DNA of 64,000 nucleotides from Prostheceraeus crozeri (GCA_907163375.1 CAJQUW010005245.1:186001-250000), one strand, 5' to 3'; numbered from the stretch's first letter, positions 1-11,873 are shown. Notes: a model not told the origin generated them from the letters alone. Made by a program: numbers and translations.

Positions 1-155
1 CTTTCGATCCAGAGGTCGAGCCCCGAAAGCGTCATCGGAAGTCGTCAGGAAGGGCATTCGGACTAAAAGATCATAACACTCCAGATTAAAATCTGACTAT
101 GTCAGCACCGCCCTAGTAAGGGGGAGTAGTGACGTTAAACCATCATTTTTTTATT
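1..155 (+). mobile_element. tRNA-derived SINE, family 1, truncated by window edge
   Basis: The copy begins inside the tRNA-like head, at the B-box-like ggtcgagcccc. It continues through the family body (aggaagggcattcggacta, then gtcagcaccg) and ends in gacgttaaaccatcattt followed by a T-rich tail. Its 5' part lies outside the window. It matches the full copies at 27581, 35692 and 55975 and shares the 'gttaaac' tail subtype with the copy at 55975. Non-coding; it would have depended on LINE machinery. Confidence 0.85.
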
Positions 156-202
156 AAGAGGCAGCTGCCGAAGTCTATCAAGTAGATAAGCAATATATTT
201 TA

Positions 203-1199
203 CATTTTGATAAAAGGAAATGAAATGAATTAATCTTTCGACGCACAGACAATTTGTTTTTATTTCGTAATATATATTTCGGCGAACCGCCCTTCTCAAT
301 CAGATATTTAATTAACAGTGATCTTATCTAACAAGGACTATGATTTTTAAATCAAATCTGGAAATGTCTATAAAAATATCATGGGTGAACGTTGACTTTA
401 TTATCTTTGACTTCTCTATCTTTCCCATTCACCCATGATATTTGTACAGACATTTCCAGATTTGATTTAAAAATCATAGTCTTTGTTAGACATAGAAATT
501 AACAATGCCATAGAAAGTCCTAGAATGGAAATTGCATGGAAATTATGGCACACGCCGGGGGAACTTAGTTGGGGCAAAAAGCAAATTACACGAGCCGGTT
601 TTCTTCTTTTTTGGTTGGCATTTACTTTCATCAAGCAAATTTGTGATCTGCATTGTTGCCCCTTATCCAAAGATCATGTACACTAAAGCAATATTCAATT
701 TACAAAATACTGCAGCGACAGGATGACGAAGAAGGAAATCCTTTAAAACGTTCTGTACGCTCATCATTTTGAAATATCGCTCCTTTAATCTATCAAGAGC
801 ATAATCAGACACATATACAACCTGTTATGTATGCAACCTGCTTAAGCATATTATGGAATACATCCATCGAATACAGGCCATTTCATATGAGACAATACTA
901 CCATCTCACCTAAAATTCTCTCCAAGAAAATTCTGTAATTGGCTGTCAACAACTTCCACACCCAACTTGGCAAATAGTTTGACTATGATGCAATGGTTTA
1001 GATCGAAGCTAATCTACAAACCATAGATTTCTCCATGTGCCACAATTTTACATAAGCAAGATATCAAACTTTCATTCTAGTGTACTATTATCTACTTCTA
1101 TGTTGAGAAGGGCGGTTCGCCGAAATATATATTACGAAATAAAAACAAATTGTCTGTGCGTCGAAAGATAAATTAATTTCATTTCCTTTTATCAAAATG
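203..1199. mobile_element. 1 kb non-autonomous DNA transposon with ~97-bp inverted termini
   Basis: The terminal inverted repeats run about 203-299 and 1103-1199 and are nearly identical; they include the stretch gaccgcccttctc-like/gagaagggcggttcgcc and the outer ends cattttgat / atcaaaatg. A trinucleotide TTA lies directly outside both ends (200-202 and 1200-1202), which fits a PIF/Harbinger-style 3-bp duplication; a TA duplication of Tc1/mariner type cannot be excluded. No transposase is encoded between the ends. The interior carries a second, independent hairpin at 326-491, so this looks like a nested insertion. Confidence 0.75.
326..491. repeat. Perfect-looking 65-bp-arm hairpin (foldback MITE)
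   Basis: Arms at 326-390 and 427-491 are reverse complements with only a few mismatches (tctaacaaggactatg pairs with catagtctttgttaga), leaving a loop of about 36 bases. It lies wholly inside the 203-1199 element. It encodes nothing convincing; open frames over it are artefacts of the palindrome. I infer a foldback MITE; its family is unknown. Confidence 0.75.
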
Positions 1200-1200
1200 T

Positions 1201-3277
1201 TATCTAAATCTTCCTTTAGAAGTTCAGTAAAAATTGCCAGAAATATATTTTACTATTCGACGGAATCCGCAGATCTTAGTGACAACTTCCCAAGCCATAG
1301 AGCATTAAATTTGCTATCACTGACACCAGTGAGTGGTTGATGTTCTTTTGATGCATTCACATCGAAAATGCCGCATAATAGCAGGATTTAAGCTAGTACC
1401 AGTAGATGTGTGTATTTTCTGTACGCAATTAGATCGGATAAATACTCAAGAATAAGAAATGTGGGCATAAGGTTTAAGGGACTTCTCCTCTTTAGATGTA
1501 GTCTGAGCAAGATGCACGACTATTCTCTCAACGTGCTAGTTATTCTCCACCTCGTCTTAAATGACAGTGACATTAAATCTTAATGACATCATGGTTCTTC
1601 ATGCACGTGACCGTTTCAGAAATAATTTCACAGAGAATCAACATTATTATAAATGCAATATAGTTTCGTGTTGAAGTCCTGGTTCAATTTTGATAAACTA
1701 TGACATATGAAGTCTTATGTTCCATAAATTATTTTGACCTATATTTTACTTTTTCAAGTGGTCAGCTGTGGTCAGTAGGTCATACGATAGAAAATTGAAT
1801 ATTTTCTTTGATGCAGGATTGCAACATAAAGGCGACTGAATAATTTAGTGAAAATTGACAGACAGTGTGAAATATGAGTCAGCCTTTTCATGATGTTAAG
1901 ATTTGTTGAATGTACAAAAAGAGTCTAATGTCTTTAACAATGAGTGCATTATCATCATGTTTGAGCAGTTGCAAACATGTGGTCTTGTCATCAGCATGCG
2001 TATTTTATATTTTTTGATGTGACATTCACTTGTGATACATTCACATCAGAATATGGCATGAGACCACAGTCAATCCCTATGGAAGTCCCGTGTGGTACAT
2101 TTAATGTTAGAATGATCCCCCTAATTGTCCTTAATTTCTAGTATCAGCGTTAGAACTTTTGATTAGAGACCGGAGACCAATGGTCCGCTGTTCCGTTGCA
2201 ACTGTGTTACGGTCACTGCTTCAGCATCATAAAAATAAATTGAATAAACGTTAGACAGCGCTGATGAGTGTTTTAACCAAAGCAAACATCTATCGCTTAT
2301 CCAAAGTTTAATTCAATTGAAATATAACTATGGTGCCAGTGCCATTCTTCTGAATGAGTTTGATTGACCGCAGATGATATGTCAAATTTAATCCAATCTG
2401 GGGGCGTTGGTCATAGAAACTAAATTATTGTTTGCAAACAGTACTCGATAAATGATAATTCAAGCGATTGTTATACATGCGCTAACGACGGTCAGTCATC
2501 GCTTCGTCTTTTGTCATTTCGTCCAGTGACCATGGTATATGCCTATGCTGTCTACATACTTGTCAGTCTTTGCTGTGATTCCCACAATCAGGGGTTTCTC
2601 ATGCACACCCGCAATTCAATAACTTTCACCTACATCAGTAAGTGATGCTGTCGAAATATCGAATTTAATACATTGATCGTCTTCATGCGCGATAGTGCCG
2701 AAACAGGCTTAAAGTGCAACATGGGAGTATCATAAAGAATAGAAAATGTGACATTTGCTAATCATATATTTTCGATTTTTGTAAGATAAAAGATTTACTA
2801 TGATTTTTGTGGTCATAACATCATGGTTTTTTGAAATTAAAAGTTTTGGATGACGCCGTCATCAGTGGTGCGTCGGCAAGCAATGATATAGGACTGTATT
2901 ATTATATTCTAGGATTTTAAGATTAGAAACTACAAATAATCTATGCAGAAAATTACAGGTTTGTTGTTGAAGAAGAAGGAGAACCATGTGTCAGGACAAA
3001 GTCAACTAGAATATTAAATTTACTCGAAATTGATTATTTTAGTTTAATAACTTTGATATATATGTGTAATATGAAGCTAGAAATGGTTTGCCCGACATTA
3101 TATTCTACATAAAAGCGATCACGTGAAACAAGTGATTGTTTTATCATTCCGAACGGCATGGCCAAAAAATTACTTGAAATTGTTTTGAGGAATACAGCAC
3201 AAAGAATCATTACGAAACAAGTGAACTACCTTAATTGTCATTTCTATAAAATCACAATGTAAATTTATCAAAAATAA
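1201..3277. other. No recognisable feature
   Basis: AT-rich sequence with no open frame above about 60 codons, no tRNA-like box pair and no long inverted or tandem repeat that I can see. Confidence 0.5.
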
Positions 3278-3665
3278 GAGCACTCCATTCCGCTACATTA
3301 CCCAATTGAAGGAGCTCCGTTCAATTTGTCGACTTGGGCTGTTGTGGAGGTTGTCCAACCCGCTACATTCCCCGGTCGAAGGCGCTCTGCTATATTCTAC
3401 TGAATCTTCTTAGGGTGTACTCCATTTCGCTACAATCCTCAGTTATGGGAGCTCCGTTCCATTTGTCTACTGTTGCTGCTTTGGAGGTTGTCCAACCCGC
3501 TACAGTCTACAGTTTGAGGAGCTCCGTTCCATTTGTCGACTTGGACTGTTCTGGAGGTTGTCCAACCCACTACAGTCTACAGTTTCAGGAGCTCCGCTCC
3601 AGTTGTCTATTGTTGCTGCTCTGGACATTCTCCATTCCGCTACATTCCCCGGTCGGAAGCGCTCC
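3278..3665. repeat. 70-bp minisatellite, about five and a half units
   Basis: The phrase gagctccgttccatttgt recurs at 3312, 3449, 3519 and 3589, with degenerate units near 3380 and 3659, giving a 70-base period in the best-preserved units. Two sub-variants alternate: one with gtcgacttgg and one with gtctactgttgctgct. Each unit ends near ccgctacattccc or cactacagtctacag. Because 70 is not a multiple of three, the open frames that cross it are not conserved between units. A lone related unit occurs at 6783-6870 on the other strand. Confidence 0.8.
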
Positions 3666-4199
3666 TTCATTCGTGAGGCACCGCCAGCTTCGTTAAACCA
3701 TCAAAGGACGATTGCAGGGAGGAGCAGCAGGGAAGTTGCTACATCCACCACATATGTATATTGGAGGATTGTCAAGATGAATTGATTCACTGCTTAAATT
3801 TCTAGGAATGGTTGTACATAAATCTCTTACCACATAATAGCCATACTTAGCAGCATGTGTGTAAGGATTGACTTAATTTCCAGGATGGCTAAGAAAGTTT
3901 ACTCTTGGACATTTTCAATGGGCGGAATGACAACCGCCTGCCGCCTGGCACCAAGATCTAGTCCCATTTTTCATTGGTTCATCGCTTCCCCTTTTGAAAA
4001 TCCTGCCTATGCCCCTGAGCCGCATTCGTTCTTACAGACCTTGAGAGGCATGTGTCTAGACACTTAGTCTTTTTGCTGCCACTCGTCACTCAGATGCTCT
4101 GTTAATTGTTGGATGTCATATTATACCTGAAGAGCCAATCCGTGCTTCTTCACAATCTACTTCAATCATAATCATAAAATATTTTTAATGGGAGGTAAT
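3666..4199. other. No recognisable feature
   Basis: The short reading frames here (to 75 codons) resemble nothing I know. It separates the minisatellite from the PLE insertion. Confidence 0.45.
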
Positions 4200-4211
4200 A
4201 GAAACGATACT

Positions 4212-5323
4212 TCCACTCATCTACAGGCATCATTCAACGGTAAAAGCAAGCATAAATACAATTTCAGGTGGCGCGAGTTAAAATCAAATCAATCCAATTA
4301 AAATGAGAACAATTCTTCTGATGTGCTGTGGTTGTTCAGTAGGCTTTTATTCTGTGTGATGTATTGTTTGATGAAAAGGGTATGGGGTCTTCTTTAGCGC
4401 CGCTAATGGCAGAGTTTGCTATGAATTCAATCGGGTCACAGTTGTCTACTATACGTTGATGACTGTCTAGCGATTTTCAAAAGCAAGGATGAAGTTGATA
4501 CTTTTCTAAGACAGTTGAATTGTCCTTCGCAATACAAAAAGAACACCATTGTGGCCTTGAAAAATAGATCGGAAAGGCTTACTACTTATAGTTGCGATAA
4601 AATCGAAAATCATAAAATCATAAAAGAAATCTTCCAAAGGAACGGCTACCACCCAAAATATATTCAAAAATGCATGAGCGAAAAAAGGTCCCAAAATACA
4701 CAGCAGAATTCTGATGAGTCTAGTGAAGACAAAACCATAATCTTTTATGGCCTTCCTTTCATCAAGGAATGTGAAAAAATCATAGCTAAAGAAATTCATA
4801 AAATCAACAGAATTTTAAATAAAACCAAAATTGTACCGTATTTCAGAACCTACAAAACCCAACAAATTTTCAAAAACAAAGATACTATCCCCTTTAACGT
4901 GTGCTCCTCCTTAGTATATGAATTCAAATGCGAACACTGTGAGAAGTGTTACATCGGAGAGACGCGCCGTCACCTGCAAACCCGCATCAACGAACATATC
5001 AAAGGTCGCCCACTGTCAGAAATCTCGACACACATTCACCCAACAACACACAACAGCTTCAGAATACTCATGCGCACAAACGACACAAAAATAACAGAAA
5101 CCCTTCTCATCAAACAATACATCACACAGAATAAAAGCCTACTGAACAACCACAGCACATCAGAAGAATTGTTCTTATTTTAATTGGATTGATTTGATTT
5201 TAACTCGCGCCACCTGAAATTGTATTTATGTTTACTTTTACCGTTGAATGATGCCTGTAAATGAGTGGAATTACTCGAAAGCGCTCGCCCAATAAAGTGC
5301 TATCTTTGCGACTTTTGTGTTCC
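4212..5323 (+). mobile_element. Penelope-like element, 5'-truncated, with inverted arms and 12-bp target duplication
   Basis: The 12-mer agaaacgatact lies immediately outside both ends (4200-4211 and 5324-5335), which defines the insertion. The first 163 bases (4212-4374) are the reverse complement of 5107-5269, a segment that holds the last codons of the endonuclease frame plus the 3' non-coding region. An inverted partial copy at the 5' side is a known architecture for PLE pseudo-LTRs. Between the arms lies the 3' part of a reverse transcriptase and a GIY-YIG endonuclease. The unpaired 3' tail is 5270-5323. Confidence 0.88.
4380..5183 (+). pseudogene. PLE polyprotein remnant: RT C-terminal part plus GIY-YIG endonuclease
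   Basis: PLE proteins copy the element's RNA and nick the target with a GIY-YIG endonuclease. The region opens with an RT-like segment MGSSLAPLMAEFA (about 4383-4421). It then shifts frame, with some residues apparently lost, into LYVDDCLAIFKS (4446-4481), the RT catalytic box. From there one frame runs open to a stop at 5181-5183. The endonuclease part shows VYEFKCEHCEKCYIGETRRH and, later, RINEH; these give the Cys pair, the YIG-type strand, the Arg and a His expected for PLE endonucleases. The RT fingers are missing and the frame is broken, so the copy is dead. C-terminal endonuclease order is canonical for Penelope/Neptune-type PLEs. Confidence 0.85.
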
Positions 5324-5667
5324 AGAAACGATACTATCAGATACTATTGTCTGTCAAATTGACATCAATGAAAGGAGAGACATCATGTAGAGAGATGACA
5401 GCCTATTGAGATGACAGCCCCTCATTTCTAAACTTAGAAACAACATGATTGGGACCCATTGTTAGTTGCAAAGTGCTGTTCAATACTATATAAATTGCAT
5501 TGTGTTTGCCATAATTCTTATTCATCATGAATGCATCCGCAACCAAACTTTTTTCAAGGGTCAGTGACTATGCCAAAGTATCTAAATTAATGCGCTCTTT
5601 TAGACCCATTTTGCGCCAAATGCCTTTTTTATTTAATCTTCCTTTTCGTGTCATGAAGCTCAGTAAT

Positions 5668-6176
5668 CTAGATTTAATTGTATAGTTACAATATCAGCTA
5701 AACTCGATTTTTGGAGGCTTCGGACATTTTTGGATTCGCTTCTATTTGGCACGATAAAACTAGGCTCGGTTTCTGTGCTAGAAACGCAAATTCGGATGCA
5801 GATACTATCATCGTGTCTAGAATTCTCCAATAATGACTCACACAGTTATTATCTGCGGGGACTTGAAAGGTACCAGGTACACATAAAATCAAGTCTAGAT
5901 AAGATGGTCAGAGCCTCTCATACGACGTTTTGGTATGAATAGGGTTATTCTGGATGTCTTTTCTATCCGCAATACCCATTTGCTCAGTTGGTCAAGAACC
6001 ACCAAATGCTTTCAGCCCTTCATCAGCTGATCGATGGATTACGGGGTTTGTCTGCATCGCCTACAGAAATGGTCGACGCTTTGCCAATCCTTTGGCAAAA
6101 CTTTCCGTCTAGACCAGTTCTAGCCATCGTATTGCATCAAATCTTCCTTCAGTTGCCCAATGAGAATTGCATTTAA
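5668..6176 (+). pseudogene. Unrecognised reading frame of ~169 codons with one stop
   Basis: One frame is open from about 5668 to the stop at 6174-6176, except for a TAG at 5940-5942. That is long for such AT-rich DNA. Residue stretches include YYLRGLERYQVHIKSS before the stop and MLSALHQLIDGLRGL after it. I recognise no domain, signal peptide or membrane segment. It sits between a PLE and a SINE, so a decayed transposon gene is as likely as a host gene relic. The case rests only on frame length. Confidence 0.25.
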
Positions 6177-6389
6177 GGAAGCAGAGGCAAAATTTTATAA
6201 TGATAAATTCCAACTAACTTCTTGTTATTAGCAAGCACAAGGTTAGTTTTATTCTTCCCTATATCAGAAGGATTTTTATAATATTCCATCGCCAAACTTT
6301 AATCAAAGAATGATTCGCGAACATACAAACAGTAAGTCTGATTTTTTTTATAAGGAATAGATCTACTGATAACTGCATGAAAAAATAAA

Positions 6390-6575
6390 ATGAAGCTTTT
6401 ACGTCACTACTCCCCATACTTGGGGCTTGGACGGTGCTCACATAGTCAGACTTATGGAGCCTTGTAGTACTTTTATTCCGGATGCCCTTCCTGCCGACTA
6501 CCAATGAGACCTTCGGGGCTCGACCGCTGGACCAAAAGATCGTTGGGCCAAGCACTGAACCACTGTGCCACGAAG
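6390..6575 (-). mobile_element. tRNA-derived SINE, family 1, full length
   Basis: On the minus strand the copy starts cttcgtggcacagtggttca (A box) and continues through ggtcgagccccgaagg (B box). It then runs aggaagggcatccgga, the gtgagcaccgtccaagcccc core and the gacgtaaaagcttcatttt tail. All family blocks are present in order. It belongs to the 'gtaaaagcttcat' tail subtype with the copies at 27581 and 35692. Confidence 0.88.
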
Positions 6576-6782
6576 ATCACATCGTATAACTGCACATAGG
6601 GCTGAAATGAAGTTTAGGATTCAATAATTATTATTTTTCTGTCGGCAAGTCTAAAGGTATTGGTTAGTTATTTCCTTGGTTGTGTTGTAAATGCTCATAA
6701 TTTGTGTTTTTTACTCGTGGTAAGAAATTTATCATTGGTAAGAGTATTATCATTACTATTGGTATTACTATGTGGTAAGAGT

Positions 6783-6870
6783 GATGAACCTCCAGAGCAG
6801 TAACAGTAGGCAAATAGAACGCATCTCTTCCAACTGAAGAATCCAGCGGAATGGAGAACCTCCGGAATGC
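6783..6870 (-). repeat. Orphan unit of the 70-bp minisatellite
   Basis: Read on the minus strand it carries ggttctccattccgctgga, then ttggaagagatgcgttc, then gcctactgttactgctctgg. This is the same order of words as the units at 3278-3665. One unit plus flanks is present, about 3 kb from the array and inverted. Confidence 0.65.
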
Positions 6871-7418
6871 AATAACATGATGTTCACATATCATGGCCAG
6901 CTGAAAACGCCTAGCAATTGGTTGCGGTGTAAGTGTAAGATGATTGAAACATCAATCTGAATGGATACTGTTTAAACCGATCAGCTGGTGTGACCCTGCC
7001 CTCAGTGAATCTTGCGAGTAATTTTTACAGAAATATTTTTTTAAGGAACCTCACGGCGACCTTCTCCATCAGAGGAATTTCTGTTTTGGGATCGAATTGT
7101 CGGGGATCGTTGAATTTGCCTTCATTGTTGCTTTTGGAAATTTCGGTATATATCTTTTTGAATATGAAAACTTTTGCGTGTTCAAGAACAGAAACAACTA
7201 TATGTAGAGCAAGGAATGCTTTGTCGGAGTCAAAATACATATGTTCATGGCTGTATTTGCAAACAGATAACCCAAACATCTGAACAATAGGTATACAAAT
7301 AACTACGAGCTAGTCCTTGTTTAAATATTCGATTGAAGAAAAAACTGCTTTCAGTAATATGTTTACTTAGATGTTCAACCATAGTTTGATGAACGCTATT
7401 GATCATAGTTGTCTCGAC

Positions 7419-8476
7419 CAGGGCATTTGAACGGTCATACTCTTCCCGTTCGTTCGTTCACCGCTTAAATGAGCTATCACCACCGTTCCGTTCCTTCATG
7501 GCATAAAACACCCGTTCAATCGTTCTTTTTAAGTCAAAAAATTCTCAATTTTGACATCCTTTTGGACCATATATAGTGCTGTTGTTTCCATGGCTAACAT
7601 TGGTTTTTCGGAGAAGCGTGAAAGATGGCAAGGCAGGATGTTCTCACATCTGACATCGCGAAGTAATACAAGCTGCACAATTGGAATGACAATGCGCAAC
7701 ATAAGTGACGTCAAACGTTGCACATCACATACACCTTTTGCATCAAACCCAATCAAACTAGAGAATATCGAAATCTATAGAGGAAGTCAAAATCCTTCTG
7801 TCGTGATGATTAGCCCATAACACGATGGGTTGATGCTGACCATTTGACATTTCGCTTATACAAACTTGGAACTTGCCAGCTAGCATAGTCCTAGGTCTAG
7901 CCTTCAGAAATAATGACTAAAGAATGTGATGTGACTAAATTCGATAGTGACCAGATTCAATTGCATAATGAGCTTAGCCTACATGCATTAGGCCCACGTC
8001 ATGTATATGCCGCCATGAAACCCTAACTACATATCCACTGACCGGATATGAATTTGCATATTAAACCATTCGCCCGTACCCGCAGGCGAATGCCCGCTTC
8101 CCGCGAAAATCCAGGTGACCGCAGCGGTGACACAGTGCAGGTAGGCCTACTTTATCAGAGCTTTTGAATTGAAGCTATTCAATGTCTTGAGCCTAAATTG
8201 GCACTTAAATCTTTTCAAATTTCAAAATAATACTTTATTGAAGCCAGAGTGTGTAAATAAGCAGCTTTGGAAAGCATCTAAGATTTTCTAACATTATTTC
8301 GTATGTTTTCTGGTGATAAATAACCGTTCAATCACATTCAATCAAGCAAAAAAATCCGTTCTTTCCGATCACCGTTCATCGGCTTCTCGGACATACCGTT
8401 CGATAATTCGTTCATCAGAAAAATGAAAAAATATGCTGTTCAATCTTTCGTTCAGACCGTTCGTTCAAATGCCCTG
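7419..8476. mobile_element. hAT-type non-autonomous transposon, perfect 8-bp target duplication
   Basis: The octamer gtctcgac flanks both ends exactly (7411-7418 and 8477-8484). The termini are cagggcatttgaacg and its reverse complement cgttcaaatgccctg. An 8-bp duplication and a CAGGG terminus are hallmarks of hAT elements. The subterminal zones (about 7430-7530 and 8325-8470) are dense in ccgttc / cgttcgttc words, probably transposase-binding repeats. The 1058-bp interior has reading frames up to 89 codons with no hAT domain that I can see, so it depends on a transposase elsewhere. Confidence 0.9.
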
Positions 8477-8484
8477 GTCTCGAC

Positions 8485-10880
8485 GTTTGTTTCTAGCCAA
8501 ATAACGAAGTTCTGATTAGATCTTCACTGAAATTGTTTTCATGCAGTAATTAGCGAGACAGGTGATGCGATGCACTGCAATTAGGAAATAAATGATATTT
8601 TTTCTGAATTTACAAAGAGCAATACAAGGATTAGGTGAACCTGTTATATCATTTTCACCTTCATGGCATAGACTCCTGATGACTCAAATCAATAGGTCTC
8701 TCTATTGAATTAAGTCCTGAAATATTAACAGGATAGTATATATTTTTTCGCTATGGTTGATAATAGGGGGCGTGCGGTGGGTTTGCAAGTTGGGCATTCA
8801 GTATTTTTATCCATGGTGATATTTTGGAGTACTCAGCCTCATTTTATAGACCATCTATTTTCCACTGACTCGAAGACTTCATAGAAATTAATCCATTTTT
8901 TCTTTGAATGAGTGCTTAAATGGTATCAATGTGCATTAAATGAAATGCATTGTACAGATATGAGTTTGTTGAAAAGTTTTGTGAACTGAGATGCTATAAT
9001 TCAATAATGCTCAGAGTGAGTTCAGACAATCAAAGCGCAATCCAAGTCAACGTGACGTCATCACAGTTATTCGTTAACCTTCGGCTCTGACAAATAGACA
9101 CTCTACCCAAAGATGCACTCTACCTAATGGCGTGGATTCTATGATTATATTGCTGTCTCTCCCTCGAGAAACAAGGAGTCAATGTGAGAAACTTCATTAA
9201 AAATTCATTTTATATCCAGAAAACTTTCGAAACTCGTAGAAACTGCTTATGACTAATCAGGGGCTGCCTCATTTGTTTCTTCGTTCATAGATGCTATGTG
9301 CGTGTTTACAAAGTGTTATGCATTTAGTTGTGAATATTCGAAATCGTATAATGTGAAAAATGGCAATTTTTGTATCAATGCATCAACCCGTACTTATTCT
9401 ATGATACAACAATATTTGCTTATACTCAGATATAACAGAGGGTAATTCATACGCATTTGAACACATTTATTGATTTGTTCGTATACCACATACAAGGAAG
9501 GCAATCTTATGATAATCCTTGTGATATCGTTAGGACAAGAATTAAATGGTCGCTAAGAGTTCTCTTTTCTAACACAATTAGGATCACGATCATGAAACTT
9601 CGCTCATGATTTATCGTGATCAAATCTCTATCTAGTTCAATCGAATGGGAATGTCTTAGATATATTGATTTCGACTCAAGGCAATCGTGTTTATACGAAT
9701 AAGACGATTATACAGAAAGTCTGCAGAGCTCACGCCGAAACTTCAATACCATTGAATTCTCAACAGTACACGTTTATCTAGGTATTAAGATCATTTTAAG
9801 AAAGTGATTTACATGTTTCCAACCTTTCCTGCAATCAGACTACTTTGATTGCATTTACATTGGCATTGCATGCGTCTGATAGCAGGATTATTTTCAATTA
9901 TTTGCAAACGGCTTGTCGTCGTATTTCAGCTGGTCAAATTGTAATATATTCTCTGATTTTCAATAAACACTAGCATCTGTTGATCACAATTGATATATTT
10001 GATTCTAATGAAGTGAATTCAAGACACTGTGCATTGGCGACGTGCATGTCGTTCATCGGTCTACCTTTCATGGTAGTCACACGATTTGAGTAGAGTACTG
10101 CACTCCGCTTAATTGCGACAGTCAGCTGATCGGGAGAAACACCAGTTATTCGTTTCTAATCGCGATTTTATTATTCAAGAATCTTCTGTAATCGGGACAT
10201 CTAACCGTTTTAACCCACAATTAGGATCCGTTAAACTCTACAATTCATGCAATCAGGCAACTCATGCATAAATGCTGAGATCAAGAGACCAGCTTACTAG
10301 CATTCGAGGAGTCCACATCAAATAGGAAAGTTTGAGCTGCGTGAGACAACCAATTATCCTGTTTCTGTCACCACCAGTCTCAGATACTGGCAGTTGAATG
10401 TTCGCTGTACGGCATTTAGTCAACAAATAAGATTCACTTGCATGCGTTGTGTCCAAAACATGACAAACTCACAGGAAATGTTTTGAAAAATTCGAGGATA
10501 TAGAGGCTGCTCATGGACTGAAAAATCTTCGCAACTTTGAATTATATTAGGAGATGCTTGAGGAAATGCTTTATCTTATGCTGAAAGTCAGATGGTCATC
10601 GGTTATTTCTATTAGGAGAACGAAGCTCTGAAAATTTGGTTGAAATGTAGATTTACTCATTATGATTTATAGGAACTATTCATCATCAAATAAAATATGG
10701 TGTGATTCTCCCTTTTAAATCATTCACAGCGAAGAGGGAAGGACAAACATTCAATGTTTACCATGTTTAAAAGTGCTACATAACAAGTTAATCAAATTCC
10801 TGGCCAATTTACCGTGTCAAATGTTTTGGCTTGGTAGTCTGATATATAGTAGGCCTACCACAAAATTATCTGTAAATTAT
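8485..10880. other. No recognisable feature
   Basis: AT-rich DNA with no long open frame or tRNA-like boxes. A small local palindrome around 9585-9625 (cacgatcatgaa / ttatcgtgatc) is the only structure noticed. Confidence 0.5.
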
Positions 10881-11660
10881 AGAAATGCACATAGAGTAGG
10901 GATATATAGGTAGAGTGTCGACTTAGAAAAGTATCGGTATACAGTGAAAATTTTGATATGAAAAGATTCAGTTTTTTGCGGAGATTACGTTCCCGTGGTC
11001 CAAAAAATTATTTGAGCAGTTTTAAAAAAGTCAAAATTTTGCCAATTTATATACTACCGAGATGACGCCCTCATGTAAGTAGTATGAAATAAGTTGGATA
11101 TCAAAAGGAATGAATATTTGCTAATAATCATCCTAACTAAGCGGAAATTAAGCTGATTATCAAGGGAATTTCATGAACCGCATTATAATGGAAGTCTTCA
11201 TGAAAAAGTCGCGATAATATTCGTGTTTTCTTGGCTGAAATTTCAAGTTTTTAATTCAATTTTTACCGGCATGATTTTGTGATTCACTAAATTCATGTTT
11301 CATTTCTTGAATCTGAATAGTGATGTGGACCCATTTACATCTTTGAAAGTTAATTGAAATCATTGTCTTTGATTATGTGATTTTGCTCTGCCAGTGGCAG
11401 GTTGCCTGTGATATGATGACGCTTAAGAAAATACTCCTGAGGTTGAGCATGAAAGTAATAGGAACATTGAATTGCTAATTTAGCAAACAATAAATCTCCA
11501 AGCCTGTCATGACACTGAGAATCTGTGAAGTGCCATTATTCCTTCTGAATTACAATATCATGATCATTTAATTCCGTGGTAATTTCATCAAAACTGCAAA
11601 AATTTGCATATCTCACATTTGGTGACAATGCCACCTGTATCCCCCACGAGTTCATTTGAT

Positions 11661-11734
11661 AAAATCGAAAGTGTATACACATTGGGGATATAATAAATGC
11701 GGAGCTACCACTCTACCTGATATACTTGCTCTAT
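11661..11734 (+). repeat. Internal duplicate of the element's right end
   Basis: This segment and 11879-11946 share aaaatcgaaagtgtat, ttggggat(a/t)taataaatgcgga, cactctacct and ata(c)tt(g/a)ctctat. The element therefore carries two right-end-like copies 218 bases apart, suggesting an internal duplication or a nested relative. Confidence 0.7.
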
Positions 11735-11770
11735 GACCTTCACTTGTAAGTAATCGGTTGTAAATATGCT

Positions 11771-11873
11771 TATATTGGTTTATTAGTCGAAATACGGATC
11801 CTTGAAATGTTACATGTTTGATAGCTATACATCCATTCATTGCTCTTTTCAATGTTGTCATCAGAAAAGTGTC
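11771..11873 (+). repeat. 103-bp dispersed repeat, copy 1
   Basis: Nearly identical to 19692-19794; shared words include gaaatacggatccttga, tagctatacatccattcatt and caatgttgtcatcagaaa. It lies between the two end-like segments of the 10890-11946 element. Neither copy encodes a recognised protein. Confidence 0.75.

Noticed and set aside
3334-3785. Open frames of 75-120 codons
   Set aside because: They lie over the 70-bp tandem repeat, whose period is not a multiple of three, so the peptide is not conserved between units.
9585-9625. Small palindrome around cacgatcatgaa
   Set aside because: Short and imperfect; expected by chance in a window this size.
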